Below are positions 1 through 12,600 of a stretch of DNA of 64,000 nucleotides, piece by piece. The DNA is from Halichondria panicea (Eukaryota > Porifera > Demospongiae > Suberitida > Halichondriidae): the NCBI RefSeq assembly GCF_963675165.1, contig NC_087379.1, forward strand, positions 496,001 through 560,000, read 5' to 3'. The notes under the pieces are model-generated. The model made no database searches. It had not been told where the DNA came from and was given only the letters and a program-made list of their open reading frames with translations. The position numbers and the translations under genes were made by a program. Positions within the stretch are counted from its first letter, which is position 1, and every line of letters begins with the position of its first letter.

Positions 1-115
1 ATGATAATTGACACATGAAAGTCGAAATCAATTCTTTACGACAATTAATGATTCCACACAAATAAACTAGAAATAGAGAAACATAACACACGTACAGAAA
101 TGACACTAAATGTCC

Positions 116-3100
116 TCAAGGCTCAGAGTCCAATTGTTTGATGTGGTGTAGCACAGTGTCCATGGAGGGTCTGTCCTGAGGGGAGTGAGAGACACAGGAG
201 GTGATGAGTGGGTGGAGCTCCCGCCATACACCTTCCATACTCAATAGCAGACGCAGAAACACTTCAGATTTCGGAAATGTTCGAGTCACCACTTCACAAG
301 CAAGCACTCCAAAACTGTACACATCGATCTTTGTCGTCTGTTGTGGTGGTGGTTGAGATGACGTAGGTGGATGAGGATAGGCCTCAGGGGCAGTGTACAA
401 GATAGCACCTTCTGCAGGAGATGTGGCATCTTGAGCTACATTAGCTGATCCAAAGTCAGAGAGTTTGGCAAGCCATTTGTTGTTGGGTAGAGAGAGAAGG
501 AGGACATTAGCAGAGCTCACATCTCTGTGGATGATGGGTTCCCTCTGTCGGTGGAGATAAACCAGAGCTGAGGAGATGTCTCCAAAGATCCTTCGCTTGT
601 TGGGACCAACACGATTGTCTTGGTAGGCAGAACGTAGAGAGGTATCCAGGAGCTCTGTGACAATCATGGGACCTGTTTGCTCGTTGAGGACGGCAGCAAC
701 AAAGAGGACAAGGTTGGGGTGGCGGATCTGAGCCATGGTGCGAATCTCACGACGAATTCGATCCATCGTAGTCAATCGTAGGATTTCAGGATACACTCGT
801 TTGACGGCCACCGTTGTTCCTCTAAAGTTTCCCTTGGCAACGTAGCCCCAGGCCCCTCGGCCAAGAATCTCGTCCTCTCTAATAGACACCTCCTCTGGAG
901 ACACCTGCCAGAACTCCACCTCCTGAGGGTGGCTGCTACGATTGGTGACTGAGAGAGAGGCCACTCTTCGTTGGAGGACGTCCACTTGTCCTATGAGGGT
1001 CCCTATCAGCTGTTGGTTCTCTATGTCAGATCGTTGTCGTTGGTTATTAGGATTTGTTAGTAGTTGCTGCCGTAGTTGAGTGATTTCTTGGCCTTTTTCT
1101 TCCACCAACAGTTGAAATTGTTGAATGTCTGAGCGTGATTGTGTGAGCTGTTCGTTAGCTCTTGTTAGTTGTTGTTGAAGCTGACCATTTTCTGAACGTA
1201 GGGTTGAGACATTATCTTGTGAATTATTTGATCCAATCCTTTCTAGCATTTTTGCAAAGAATGACTGGGTTCCCGCAACTTGAGGTCTTGCATCCTGTAC
1301 TAGTCCCATCTCTCTCAGCCTCCTCTCTGAGTCAGGGTTGTACCTGGACACTGTGGGGGAGGAACACATGTGACTACACATACACTGTACTAGTACTGTG
1401 AATAGCTTACCAGTGTAAATCTCTGCCTTGACTTGATTACACCGTCCATACACGTCCACGACCCCCCACATAGGTATGTCCAGGGGGTAGTCCTCCACAC
1501 GTACAGACCCTCTCCACACATCATTCTTAAAGAAGTGTACCTCCTTTTCCAGCGTCATCATGATTCGTATAGAATCACCAACTTTAAAATCGTGAGTGCT
1601 GAAACCCATTGTACCGAATATCCTGCCATTGCACTTGATATCAGCGCTGTGAGTGTAAAGTACGTGTTTGCCCAAGCGTGGGCATGTTAACTGGTCATAC
1701 TGTGTCATCTTTGAGTCCTCCGGGTTCTCTCCAGTAAAAGCAATATCCTGTTGGAGAGAGCAGTAGTGAGTGGGTCATATCTATACCGTTGCTGCACGGA
1801 AAGAGGTAGGGCCTATCCACAGTTTTGTTCTGCTGGTGAAATTCCACCAGCTGCAAGTGGATTGATCATACACACATATGTGCGCACACACTAGATTTAC
1901 TCATAATATTATAACGAGTGTTGCAAGCGTGCGCTTGCCAATGCCTCTCGCCATGTTTTTGTTTTCGCTCGAGTGTTTTAGATCATGTTTGCCATAAATA
2001 CTGCAATTTGATTGGCTAAAGGAAGTGTTCTATCCAACTTAGAAAATCATGTACTTACTTAGAAAATCATGTATTTCACTTAGAAATCATGTAGCAAAGA
2101 TTAGATAAGAACATTCAAATCTGATTGGCTAAAAACTCATGGTTGCTATGATCTAAAATGCTTAGACACTGTTTAGGAAGTTTCCACATGATTTAGAAGT
2201 CCTCAGGGCTAGTAGAACCCTCACTGCGTTCGGGATACTACAACCAGCCCTTTGGGCTTCTAAATCATGTAGTAAACAGTGTCTAACTATTATATAGAAG
2301 AGGTAAATAATTTGCAATGTGCTTTGATTGTTTCACAAGCAAGGGGTGTCCACAGTTAATAGTGTATAGTGATCGTCTTAAATGGCCTGTAGCCAAACAG
2401 TGGGAGCAAAACTTTGTCAAAGGCATATAGTCAGTAGTCTGTGAGATAAGTGCAATTCAATCACAGAATTAAATCAACGATAACGATACTGAAGCAACTG
2501 CATGTTATTTAAATGGCCTGTAGCCAAACAGTGGGAGCAAACCTTTGTCAAAGGCACAGAGAATTTAAGCATAGTATATACAAGCAAAAACTGTGTATCT
2601 ATCTATGAGAAGAAGAGACTTGTGTACATGTAGACTATCTATTGTTACCAGACTTGTGTACCGTCATGAATCTATTGTTAATCTAGTCTATAAATTATGG
2701 TATCATTTGTTTTGTGGCTTACCTGTATACCAGAAAAAGAAGTACAGTAACTGCCACTGGATTCTCTAACATAGGGATGAGCGCGCATTGCGCATTGCAT
2801 CCACAGGAATAATTAAAGGGTATGTCCAAAGAGATCACAATGGCTACTATAGCTAGCTAGCTGTTTTTAACAGATCTTTTCCGACTCTTGTAGCTAACAA
2901 AAAGCTAGCGCTTTAGTGCAAGGCTAACTCATGTGTTGAACAGAAAGTTTGTGTGAACAGATGATGCTATGAAAGATTCTAAAGAGACTGCAACAGCTAG
3001 CCTTCAATGTGAGTCAAACTAGCTATAACTCGAGAAAGAAGCTTTAGTTTGCTAATCCACGAATCAAAATCAAGAGAACGTGGCTAGAAGCCTATAGAAG

Positions 3101-3740
3101 CTGTTAGTTTTCGTCGCATTACAACCGTTGAGCAGTTATAGCTGGAATACACACACAGACAGACAGACAGACAGACACACACACAGTCAGCTTTACCGTA
3201 TCCCTCGTGCGGCTACACCTTGAGGCATAATTAATGATATTGGTACTATATTTCGAAACAGCAGAACAAAACTGTGGATATAGATTGATTCCCGACCTCC
3301 GACCTCCTTCCGTACCAATGGTAGAGGGTGGCGACACCTGTCTAGGGGTTAATAGATATATAATATGGACAGCAGGAGTGCATGAAACAGCTAGAGATAA
3401 ATTTCTACAGTTAGGAACTTGATCTAAGCAATAGTGATAATCTACACACCAACTGAGCTCTCACCATTCCACCCCACCAATCTTCTTTTTTCCCTAGCCC
3501 TGTCATAGTGACCTTGAACATCTGTCCAACAAGTACTGGCTCACTGGTGAACACCACAGCAAAGTTTCTACCCCACATTCTAGTGGCTACTGTGTCGATC
3601 TCTGTTAGCCTAGCATGCTTCCCCGTGTTCCTATGGAAGGTAACGGGAGAGGTACTCCATTTCACTTCACCAATCAAGACACCATCACTCCTGGTAGGCC
3701 TAGGTACAGTCGAAGTCTCGGGTACAATACTAGTAGCCAT
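116..3740 (-). CDS. NHR domain - coiled coil - TKL-like protein kinase (copy A)
   Basis: Three exons: 3740-3465, 1747-1411 and 1350-116 (615 codons, phases consistent). The first two exons encode a Neuralized homology repeat (FHRNTGKHARL, VVFTSEP, TGENPEDS, HFFKNDVWRG, WGVVDVYGR). A Gln-rich coiled coil follows (about residues 245-340), then a kinase domain to the C-terminus with Gly loop GRGAWGYVAKG, VAVK lysine, HRDVSSANVLL, SDFGSAN and TAPEAY, so catalysis looks intact. The HRDVSSAN form and the hydrophobic core place it near TKL kinases (family inference). The 60-bp intron 1351-1410 is a multiple of three with no stop, so a naive ORF reads through it; comparison with copy B and the GT/AG ends show it is an intron. 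The start at 3740 is the first ATG of the 5' exon. NHR domains normally bind E3-ligase or membrane partners; a fusion to a kinase suggests ligand-dependent clustering, which is inference. Near-identical to the gene at 4229-7474. Confidence 0.85.
2162..2286. mobile_element. MITE, family with TIR TTAGACACTGTTT
   Basis: The ends read TTAGACACTGTTT and AAACAGTGTCTAA, a perfect 13-bp inverted pair. Inside, GATTTAGAAG and CTTCTAAATC form a second inverted pair around a CCCTC...GGGATACTA loop. The element lies in the second-to-first exon intron of kinase copy A. A second copy lies at 12719-12851 with the same internal plan. No coding capacity, so a non-autonomous foldback element. Confidence 0.7.
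2774..3234 (-). repeat. Dispersed repeat with internal CAGA/CA tract (minus orientation)
   Basis: About 460 bp matching, in reverse complement, the segment 31527-31997. Shared landmarks are the GCGCATT...ATTAATTAAAGGG-like end, GCTAGCGCTTTAGTGCAAGG, CTCGAGAAAGAAGCTTTAGT and CGTATCCCTCGTGCGGCTAC. A simple-repeat tract (ACAGACAGACAG / ACACAC) sits at the same internal position in each copy, so the element carries its own microsatellite seed. It lies in the intron of kinase copy A. No open frame recognised. Confidence 0.7.
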
Positions 3741-4228
3741 AACCACAGAAAATAACCAGTGATGCCCAGCCCGATACGTACCAGCCCCACCCCTACATTA
3801 CGTCATAGATTATTGTTTACACAAAACGCCCCCACATTGCATTCTTCATAACACAGTCTCAAGAAGACACAAACACTTACTGAATACACACACACACACA
3901 ACACAGCTAATGGAGTTCTATCAACTTTTCCTTGCTATCTTTGGGTCTCCCTTCCTCCACAGCACAATCTCCTGTTGGGGAAGAGGGCAATATTAACGGC
4001 AAGCAAGGAACAGTTTCTAGTTACTAGTACATTATTCTTGTAATTAAGTTTTCCTCAAGTGGCTATATTATAGTTAAACAAGCATGAAAGTATGTACTAT
4101 GAATGTTGTAATCCGGCATGTTGACACATCTTTATTACAATAAAATCATTTCACACAAATAAACCAAACATAAAAATAATTGAAGAAAAATAGACACATC
4201 ACACATATGCACATGACACTAAATGTCC

Positions 4229-5904
4229 TTAAGGCTCAGAGTCCAATTGTTTGATGTGGTGTAGCACAGTGTCCATGGAGGGTCTGTCCTGAGGGGAGTG
4301 AGAGACACAGGAGGTGATGAGTGGGTGGAGCTCCCACCATACACCTTCCATACTCGATAGCAGACGATAAAACAGTTCAGATTTCGGAAATGTTCGGGTC
4401 ACCACTTCACAAGCAAGCACTCCAAAACTGTACACATCAATCTTTGTCGTCTGTTGTGGTGGTGGTTGAGATGATGAAGGTGGATGAGGATAGGCCTCAG
4501 GGGCAGTGTACAGGATAGCACCTTCTCCAGGAGTAGTGGCATCTCGAGCTAGGTTAGCTGATCCAAAGTCAGAGAGTTTGGCAAGCCATTTGTTGTTGGG
4601 TAGAGAGAGAAGGAGGACATTAGCAGAGCTCACATCTCTGTGGATGATGGGTTCCCTCTGTCGGTGGAGATAAACCAGAGCTGAGGAAATGTCTCCAAAG
4701 ATCCTTCGCTTGTTGGGACCAACACGATTGTCCTGGTAGGCAGAACGTAGAGAGGTATCCAGGAGCTCTGTGACAATCATGGGACCTGTTTGCTGGTTGA
4801 CGATGGCAGCAACAAAGAGGACAAGGTTGGGGTGGCGAATCTGAGCCATGGTGCGAATCTCACGACGAATTCGATCCATCGTAGTCTGTCGTAGGATTTC
4901 AGGATACACTCGTTTGACGGCCACCGTTGTTCCTCTAAAGGTTCCCTTGGCAACGTAGCCCCAGGCCCCTCGGCCAAGAATCTCGTCCTCTCTAATAGAC
5001 ACCTCCTCTGGAGACACCTGCCAGAACTCCACCTCCTGAGGGTGGCTGCTACGATTGGTGGCTGAGAGAGAGGCCACTCTTCGTTGGAGGACGTCCACTT
5101 GTCCTCTGAGGGTCCCTATCTGCTGTTGGTTCTCTGTGTCAGATCGTTGTCGTTGGTTGATGGAAAGTGTTAGTTGTTGCTGTAGTCGAGTGTTTTCTTG
5201 GCCTTTTTCTGACACCAACAGTTGAAGTTGTTGATTGTCTGAGCGTGATTGTGTGAGCTCTTCATTAGCTCTTGTTAGTTGTTGTTGAAGCTGACCATTT
5301 TCCCAACGCAAGGTTGAAGTGACATCGTCTTGTGACTTAGTTGATCCAAACCCTAGCAACCTTGCAAACAATGACCGTTCTTTAGGTCTTGCATCCTGTG
5401 CCATTGCCACTCCCATCTCTCTCAGCCTCCTCTCTGAGTCAGGGTTGCACCTGGACACTGTGGGGGAGTGAACACATGTGACTACACATACACTGTACTA
5501 GTAATAGCTTACCAGTGCAAATCTCTGCCTTGCACCGTCCACACACGTCCACGACCCCCCACATAGGTGTGTCCAGGGGGTAATCCTTCACACGTGCAGA
5601 CCCTCTCCACACATCATTCACAAACCAGTGGACCTCCTTCTCCAGCGTCAGCAACATTCCTAAGGAATCACCCACACTCAAATCTAGAGTGCGGAAACCC
5701 AGATCAGAGAGTTTCTTGTTCTTGTATTGGAGATCAGTGGAGTGTGTACTCAGTAAATGCTTGTGATTTGTTTGCCAGTACAAATATGTTAACTGTGTCA
5801 GTGTCGAGTCCTCCGGGTTCTCTCCAGTGAAGCCAATATTCTGTGTCAGAGTTATACATGAACTAGTTTATAATTACCCCGTGTGTAGCAGGGGTAGAGT
5901 AATT

Positions 5905-5985
<81 letters not shown>

Positions 5986-7474
5986 ACACAAAAATGAGCG
6001 GTTTGAGCAAACTAGACACTTTCATGGATTCTTTTAACTGCTAATGAGACAGTGGTTGAAACGTGATCTTCGAAGGCAAAAAACACACACATTTGTTTTA
6101 AGGCTAAAAGTTGCATTATAGCCTAGTAGGGTAGTTATGTTGTGCTCTAATCAATCTAATCGTTGCTTTATAGATATAGATATTAAGGTCCTTACGGTAA
6201 AGCAACGCACGGGGGTAAATCATAGATAGTAGAGGAGAGGGATTGGAAACGGGATCACGTGAGCTTATGCTTGCCATGTGAGGCCTCTGGGACAGTGCGT
6301 TCAGCAACCAATAGACACCTTGAGGTGTGATTTTACTGGTTTTAAGGTCAAGAGAAGCTTTTGAAAAGAAGCAAATGAGAGGATACAAGGTAAGTAAATG
6401 TATGAATAGCCCTAAAATTTGTCTTGAGGCATGGCTAGGTACAAAATGAAACATTATTACTAGCTAGAAGTCATGTTCACTCTTGGTAGCACACAAAATT
6501 TGAAGATTTTACAACACTTAGCTTCTTCTTTTTATTTGTGGGGTAAGAACTGACATATGAATTGCATCTATTGTAAATGAATGGTTACAGTAGTAGTACA
6601 AGATGTTATTTTATTGCTTCAGCTATATATTGGAAGTGGGGATATCATACTTCTTGAGTTATTGACCGATTTGTTGATTTCCACTAGCCATCTTTGCGGG
6701 GTAGCATCTCCATAACTAAGCTGAGTTTATATTCGAAACTCGGAAATATTAAAGATCAATGTCCATATTATTGCTTCCAATCCATTAGATTTTGAAAATC
6801 ACTATTCATGCTCTGATTTTGTCACCGCAGTGTCGATGTGTGGCAAGAACTTGGACTGATAAATCACTGGAAGAACATTGATAATTCATGTATAATTATG
6901 TTTAGATCATGCTTATACCTTATATTGATTGTTCATTGTTGTCTATGCATGATCATAAGCTTGCTTTAAGCTTTTAGTTTAGCATAAACTGCCATTAGTG
7001 CACAAAAAGTTTATTGCAAGCTCAGCACTTCAAGTTGCATATGGTCGCGGCTATAATTGAGGTTGTAGCAAGGACGGTCCGTGTGAAATAGTGCTAATTG
7101 CCTGTGTTTCCAATCCCCTTCCTCTACTATCTATGGGTAAATGCTCTATGAGCATCTTTATAGATGAGATATTTTGACTGTGATCAACAGCCAAGCAATG
7201 CACACACCAAATGAGCTCTCACCATTTTACCAACGAAACAGTGCCCCCTCTCTGTCATAGTGACCTTGAGCATCTGTCCAACAACCACTGGCTTACTGGT
7301 GAACACTATACCATAGCCGTAGCTCTCAGTCCTAGTGGCTACTGTGTTACTCTCTGTTAGCTCAACATTCTTCCCCTTGTTCCTATGGAAGGTAACGGGA
7401 GAGCTGCTCCATTCCACTCCACCCATCATCACTTGTAGCCATCTTGCACCACTAGCCCCGCCCCCGCATTGCAT
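4229..7474 (-). CDS. NHR domain - coiled coil - TKL-like protein kinase (copy B)
   Basis: Tandem paralogue of copy A. Exons 7474-7223, 5840-5513 and 5457-4229 give 602 residues with consistent phases. The NHR half-domains carry FHRNKGKNVEL, VVFTSKPVVVGQ, TGENPEDS and HWFVNDVWRGS, followed by a Gln/Ser-rich coiled coil and a kinase domain with GRGAWGYVAKG, VAVK, HRDVSSANVLL, SDFGSAN and TAPEAY. The kinase halves of A and B differ at only a few residues, whereas the N-terminal exons differ much more, which points to recent duplication with gene conversion or to faster evolution of the NHR part. The small intron is 55 bp here against 60 bp in A. The 1.4-kb intron 5841-7222 holds a long GT repeat. 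The first ATG (7474) follows a reading frame open further upstream, so the exact start is uncertain. Confidence 0.85.
5906..5983. repeat. (GT)n microsatellite
   Basis: About 39 uninterrupted GT units in the intron of kinase copy B, about 65 bp upstream (in transcript sense) of its second exon. Confidence 0.95.
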
Positions 7475-7610
7475 GTTTACACATAACGCCCCCTTATTGT
7501 AATATTCACAAACAAACACACAACACAGCTAGTACAGTCCTATCAGCTAAGCTGTTGAGTAATGTCATTGGCTATTATTCAACTATGATATTCAGATTTG
7601 CAAAGTGTCC

Positions 7611-9271
7611 CTAAATGTCTAGATCGTCGTCTGGATCTGATTCGTCGAAATCGTCCGCTTCATCAGGCTGATAGAATATCTCTCCCTTCCCAAGTGATAT
7701 GTGTGGGCGGGTGTCAGATGTGATGTGTGGGTGGGTGTGAGCTGTGATGTGTGGGCGTGTATAGGGGAGGACCACGTTGGCTCGATCATGTTTCTCCTTG
7801 GCTGTCAGAGTGAGATCAAAGGTCAGGTTGGCCGTGGGATCTGCTGCCTGTGAGGGTGTTGTGTGAGTAGTGGAGAGTGTGGAGTGTGTGTGGGGCCTGT
7901 GCAGGGACGAGGAGAGAGTAGAATAGTCGGCAGATATTGTGAAAGATTCCACCTGCAAGAAAAGAGGAAAAAGAAATGAATCGTTTAGACACACATTTTT
8001 CTTACGTAGGTAGTACCTGTTTAGATATTTTTCCTGATTTTCTCCTATGGTATACAGAGCAAAGGTAGTCTGTAAGAGGGGGTGGTGTTTGCATTGAGAC
8101 GACTGTGGAGGTCACATGACTGAGCTGAGAGATCACATGATCCTCGTGCAGGTCGGCATGAACCAGTGATAACACTAACAAGCAATGATGACCTACAGAG
8201 AAGTAATGGCGATACTGTCCATAGACGACTGACCCAGCTCTTACCTAGGCCATGGAGTAGCCTGGATACACTCGATGCAGACTGTGTCAGTAGTAGCATT
8301 GAGAGACAGTCAAACACAACCACTCCCCTCACATCGTCCACACTCCTCACATCTTCCACACTCCTCACACCTTCCACATCTCCCACACAGCTTTGCACTG
8401 TTAGTCCATGCAAACAACGCTTGCTAGTATGGGAAGCCCCTGTTGTTGTAGTGGTAGTGATGTCATCATCATGGTCCCAGCCGAGTGGATCAGTGTAGTA
8501 ATCATGATAGAATAGCCTGGAAGGAATGTGCAATAGGAGCATTCAGGGATGTGCCCACACCGGTCACCTCTGTAGACAAAAATAACCACCTCTTAGGCTA
8601 CTTTACTACATAAAAGAGGCAATTTTGCGTGTCGCATTGAAATTTAAGATTTACATTGTATAATAGCCAACACTTGGGCACATCATTGACTGTATTGTAC
8701 ATAAAAATTGCAGCCGTAATTATGTATGTACCTGTATGCTAGCTAATGCTTACTGTTTCCCAGTAGAGCAGTGTTCCCAGTCTTGCCTGCCACTCTCCAA
8801 CAGAAACAGATGAACTGGTGACTGCTGAGAGTATCTGTGCACCAGGGACTTGAGTAATGGTCGCCCACTCACTTCAACACAGTCTGAGAGAAAATAAAAA
8901 CAGAATGCTCAAAGAAGAATTGTTTTTTGGCAATCTCAAAATTGATGGATTTTAACCATAAATGTATTGAGCACAGAGCCATCAAAATTTAAGTTAGTTA
9001 GTTAGTTAGTAATACGTACAAAATGCGTTTAACACACTCTAGACTCAAGTGACGGGCTCTCACATGCATAGGGTTGTATACACTATCAGAGTCAAACAGT
9101 GTAATCGTACCAACACTGGCAAAAAGTCCATGTAATTAGTGTCTGAGGACTTTAATACACTCAGACGAAACGTACTGCATCCTTATGTCACTCACCTTGA
9201 ATGATGACACTGTCTGTGAGCTCAGATCCTCCCCTCAGGGCCTCCAGCAAGCTACTCTCTTTAGCAGCCAT
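7611..9271 (-). CDS. ELP5: Elongator complex protein 5
   Basis: Five exons: 9271-9196, 8883-8754, 8516-8245, 8192-8017 and 7952-7611, giving 331 residues. ELP5 is a RecA-fold subunit of the Elp4/5/6 ring of Elongator, needed for wobble-uridine tRNA modification. Recognised from the motif YHDYYTDPLGW (human ELP5 has a close YHDFF-DPLNW), SGRPLLKSLV near the N-terminus, DPTANLTFDLTLTAKEKHDR, and the acidic C-terminus DEADDFDESDPDDDLDI, which is a family signature. A long GVRSVEDVRSVDDVRG stretch is a small internal duplication. The length is close to the human protein (about 300-316). The start is the only ATG in the first exon. It is head-to-head with the PH-domain gene at 9619. Confidence 0.9.
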
Positions 9272-9618
9272 GCCACGTGGGTAGGCATTATAATTATGGT
9301 AAAGGTCTATTATCAAGGTCAATATTTTGAGGTCAAAGTTCACTAAAAACCTCCACAAGCCACGCCCCTTAAAAAAGAGGGGCGGGGCTTGCGGTACTAA
9401 AAGTACAAGACGAAGACAAAGAAACACAGTAACACAGCGTGTACCTTGTTAGTGTACAGAGACTCCATTATTACTGACAGAAAAGGCTTACTCGTGTTCT
9501 GCTTAGAGGGCTTTCATCAAAGGATTCGTTTTCTTATTGAAGACCACCATAATACGTCGTACATCCTGCTGCTTGCCCAATTAATTAAGAGCTTTGTGAC
9601 CTCACAGCCCATCATACC
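9272..9618. promoter_or_regulatory. Shared upstream region of ELP5 and the PH-domain gene
   Basis: A 347-bp gap between two divergent start codons. It must hold both core promoters and 5' UTRs. It contains the inverted GC-rich pair AAGCCACGCCCC / GGGGCGGGGCTT at about 9358-9391. No TATA box is obvious. Promoter function is inferred from position only. Confidence 0.5.
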
Positions 9619-12600
9619 ATGCATTCTGGAGATCTGGTGGAGTTGGACGAGTCTGGTCTCTCAGAGCAGGAGAAGGAGAAGCTGAAGATTGTAATGGATA
9701 GGGCCAAGGTATGCTCTCTAACAGACTAACATAAAATACTCAGTACTATACTGTAGTACTCTAGCTATTCTTATAGTATAACATTTCTACTCCGAAACAG
9801 ATGAACAATTTTTATTCAAGGCCCCTTTAATTATTGACAATGTACGATTTTTTAATTTGTTTCTTTTCTGCTCAGCAATTTGATAAGACAACAGCAGAGA
9901 TGTTGGCCACACCCCCTAAGGGTATGCTGTTCAAGTGGACCAATGCTTTCAAGGGCTGGCAGTCGCGATGGTTCTCCATCAATCAGCAAGAGGGGGTGCT
10001 CCACTACTATATGGTGTGTGTGGTGTGGGCGTGTGTGTACGAGGGGGCGGTATGCATGGTGATGAGTTATTCTAATGCTATTATATATTATTATTATTGT
10101 GGGTTTCCACTTTTTCTTTATTGGCTGCTTTCATTAGATTCACTTCTAAGCTTTCACGCATTGTGTCAATGTACAGTGTACGTGTGTTCACACTGTTTCC
10201 ATACACAGCCTTTGATTGTGTATGTACACTCTTAGTGATAATAAAGTTAAGTAATCAATAAAATTAGCAATTAGCAACTGTTAACTGGTCAGCTGTCCTT
10301 CAATTAGGGCCTGCTATTGCCCCAGGCCACCACCTAACCACCTCTGTATTTATCACTTGTGTTCACAGAGTGAGGATAGACAGAAGCAACCACCAAGAGG
10401 GTCACTACAACTCTGGGTGAGGTTATAGCCAGTCAACTTGTCTATTCTATTCTATTCTCTACATTTTGTTGTACTGATTTACAGATGTAGTATGTCACAA
10501 GTTTACGACAACAGGATACCATATTACTAGAATATTTTGCTGGTGAAAAATCTTTGCGAATAAGTCAAATCAGCAGAAAATTTGACCCTTTGCGATCTAG
10601 CTATTGTGTTCTGGCAAGGATCGTGTGTATTTACTAGTTTAGGTTTTGCGGATTTTATTGTTGCGAATTGGTCAACCATCGCAAAGTTTGCGTATGTTTG
10701 ATGCTCACAAAACATTCTAGTAATACGGTGTATTAATCACATTATTCATCCTACCCCCACCCCCCAGGGAGCGATGGTTGCCCCCAGTGAAGAGGACTCC
10801 CAGACCTTCACAGTGAGCGGCACTAACGGGGACGTTTACAAACTGAGGGCGGCTGATTCTCGAGAGAGGCAGCACTGGGTCACTCGTATGAGGAGACAAG
10901 TGGAGCTATGCAGTAGCAAAGCCAACAAAGAAGTGAGTCAATTCATGACAGGCTCTAACAAGGTTCTTAATATGTACAGTGCTCCATAAGTATTGTTATG
11001 CTATTCCAGACTATAATAAGTGGATGATTTTTCAGAATCAGGCCTGTTTTCATAGCTAACTAGTCCATAACTGCTTGTGTTGGGAAAAGGGTTTCCCTGG
11101 TAAAAATACGGTCTATTTTGTTTAAGTATGGAAGCAAAGCTGTTTGGTTGTTTCCACTGTATTTATAGTGCCCATACACCCCATCCACTCACACAGGCCT
11201 GGACGCAACCATCACAGACGCTCTCCACAGCTCCACCAGACTCACACATCTCTTCCGCCTCCGCCATCATACCACCCACACGATCACAACGTACAAGAAT
11301 TGCCACCAGTATTCGATCTCGTCCCAAAGCCCCGTCCAGGAAACCGAGAGAAGAACTAGACCCTGGCTTCCCTGGTGGAGATGCTATGGCGGAGGCTTTC
11401 TCACGACTGCAAACATACCAGCAAAACATGGAAATGCAGATTGATGTGAGGAGTAGCTACTGTATAGTGTGCAATCATGCTTGTTAGCGTTACTGTGTGG
11501 TGTGTATGTGTCATCGTGTCGTTGTTTATTCCTCCAGTCATGTGTGGTGTTATGTATCATCATGTCGTTGTTTATTCCTCCAGTCATGTGTGGTGTGTAT
11601 GTATCATCGTGTCGTTGTTTATTCCTCCAGTCATGTGTGGTGTTATGTATCATCATGTCGTTGTTTATTCCTCCAGTCATGTGTGGTGTGTATGTATCAT
11701 CATGTCGTTGTTTATTCCTCCAGTCTTATGCCACACAGTCTGGAATTAACCCTCTAGACACGGTGAGAGTTTAGATACATGTACCATTATCCATCATTCC
11801 ACAACTTCTCCTCTAAATACCCCCCCCCCCCCCCCCCACTAGGGAGAAACACTTTTCTAACTACCCTATTCCCAAATTCTCGAGGCAGTTAGCCGTGTGG
11901 TAAAGGGGCATGACACCTCTTGTATCTAAAATTCTTTTATATGGAGCAAGGCCAAAGACATTGCCTCACAATGTACGCCTCCTCCCCCCCCCCACTCTAG
12001 AATGTTCTCCTCCTGAGAGCCTCGTCTAAAGCTGCCGTGTCCACTGTCAGAGATTGTCTCACTCTCCTCAAGGCCAACTATTCGGACCCCGACCAAATAT
12101 CAACACACAGGTGAAGCACAAAGCTATACATGCATGTATGTAGACCATTTAAGAGTAACTTTTTCAGCTGCCATAACTTGAGTTCCGTGAGTTCAATTTC
12201 AATAATTTTATGATTTTCTGAAAGCTTAGAAAGATACCTTTCAAATGGTATCATCAAAGTTCGTATTTGGGAGATGAAATAATTCGGTAATTTTTGCCAA
12301 ATACCATGGACATTCCCATAGTCCAAGTCCGAAAAATGACAAATTACAGCCCCAACAAAATGTTGGATGTAAACACATCATTTGAAAGGTCTCTTTCTAA
12401 GCTTTCAGAAAATTGTAAAAAATTTTAACATTGGATCAACGGTACTCAAGTTAATGGCTGTTGAAAGATCTTCAACTACACCCCCTCTTTATACTGTCAG
12501 TATATTATAGGTTGTTGTAATACAGTCCGATTGCTGTTATTTAGACACTAGTTGATAAGATCTACATGGGAAGTACATGGAAAGTACATGGGAAAAGTGC

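Noticed and set aside
3741-3746. Start of kinase copy A at 3746, and of copy B at 7519
   Set aside because: Those positions are GTG codons; the first ATGs are at 3740 and 7474.
8045-8244. Continuous 165-codon frame through the ELP5 exon 3 donor
   Set aside because: A GTAAGAG donor at 8244 and an acceptor before 8192 restore homology to ELP5 in another frame; the read-through part is intronic or out of frame.
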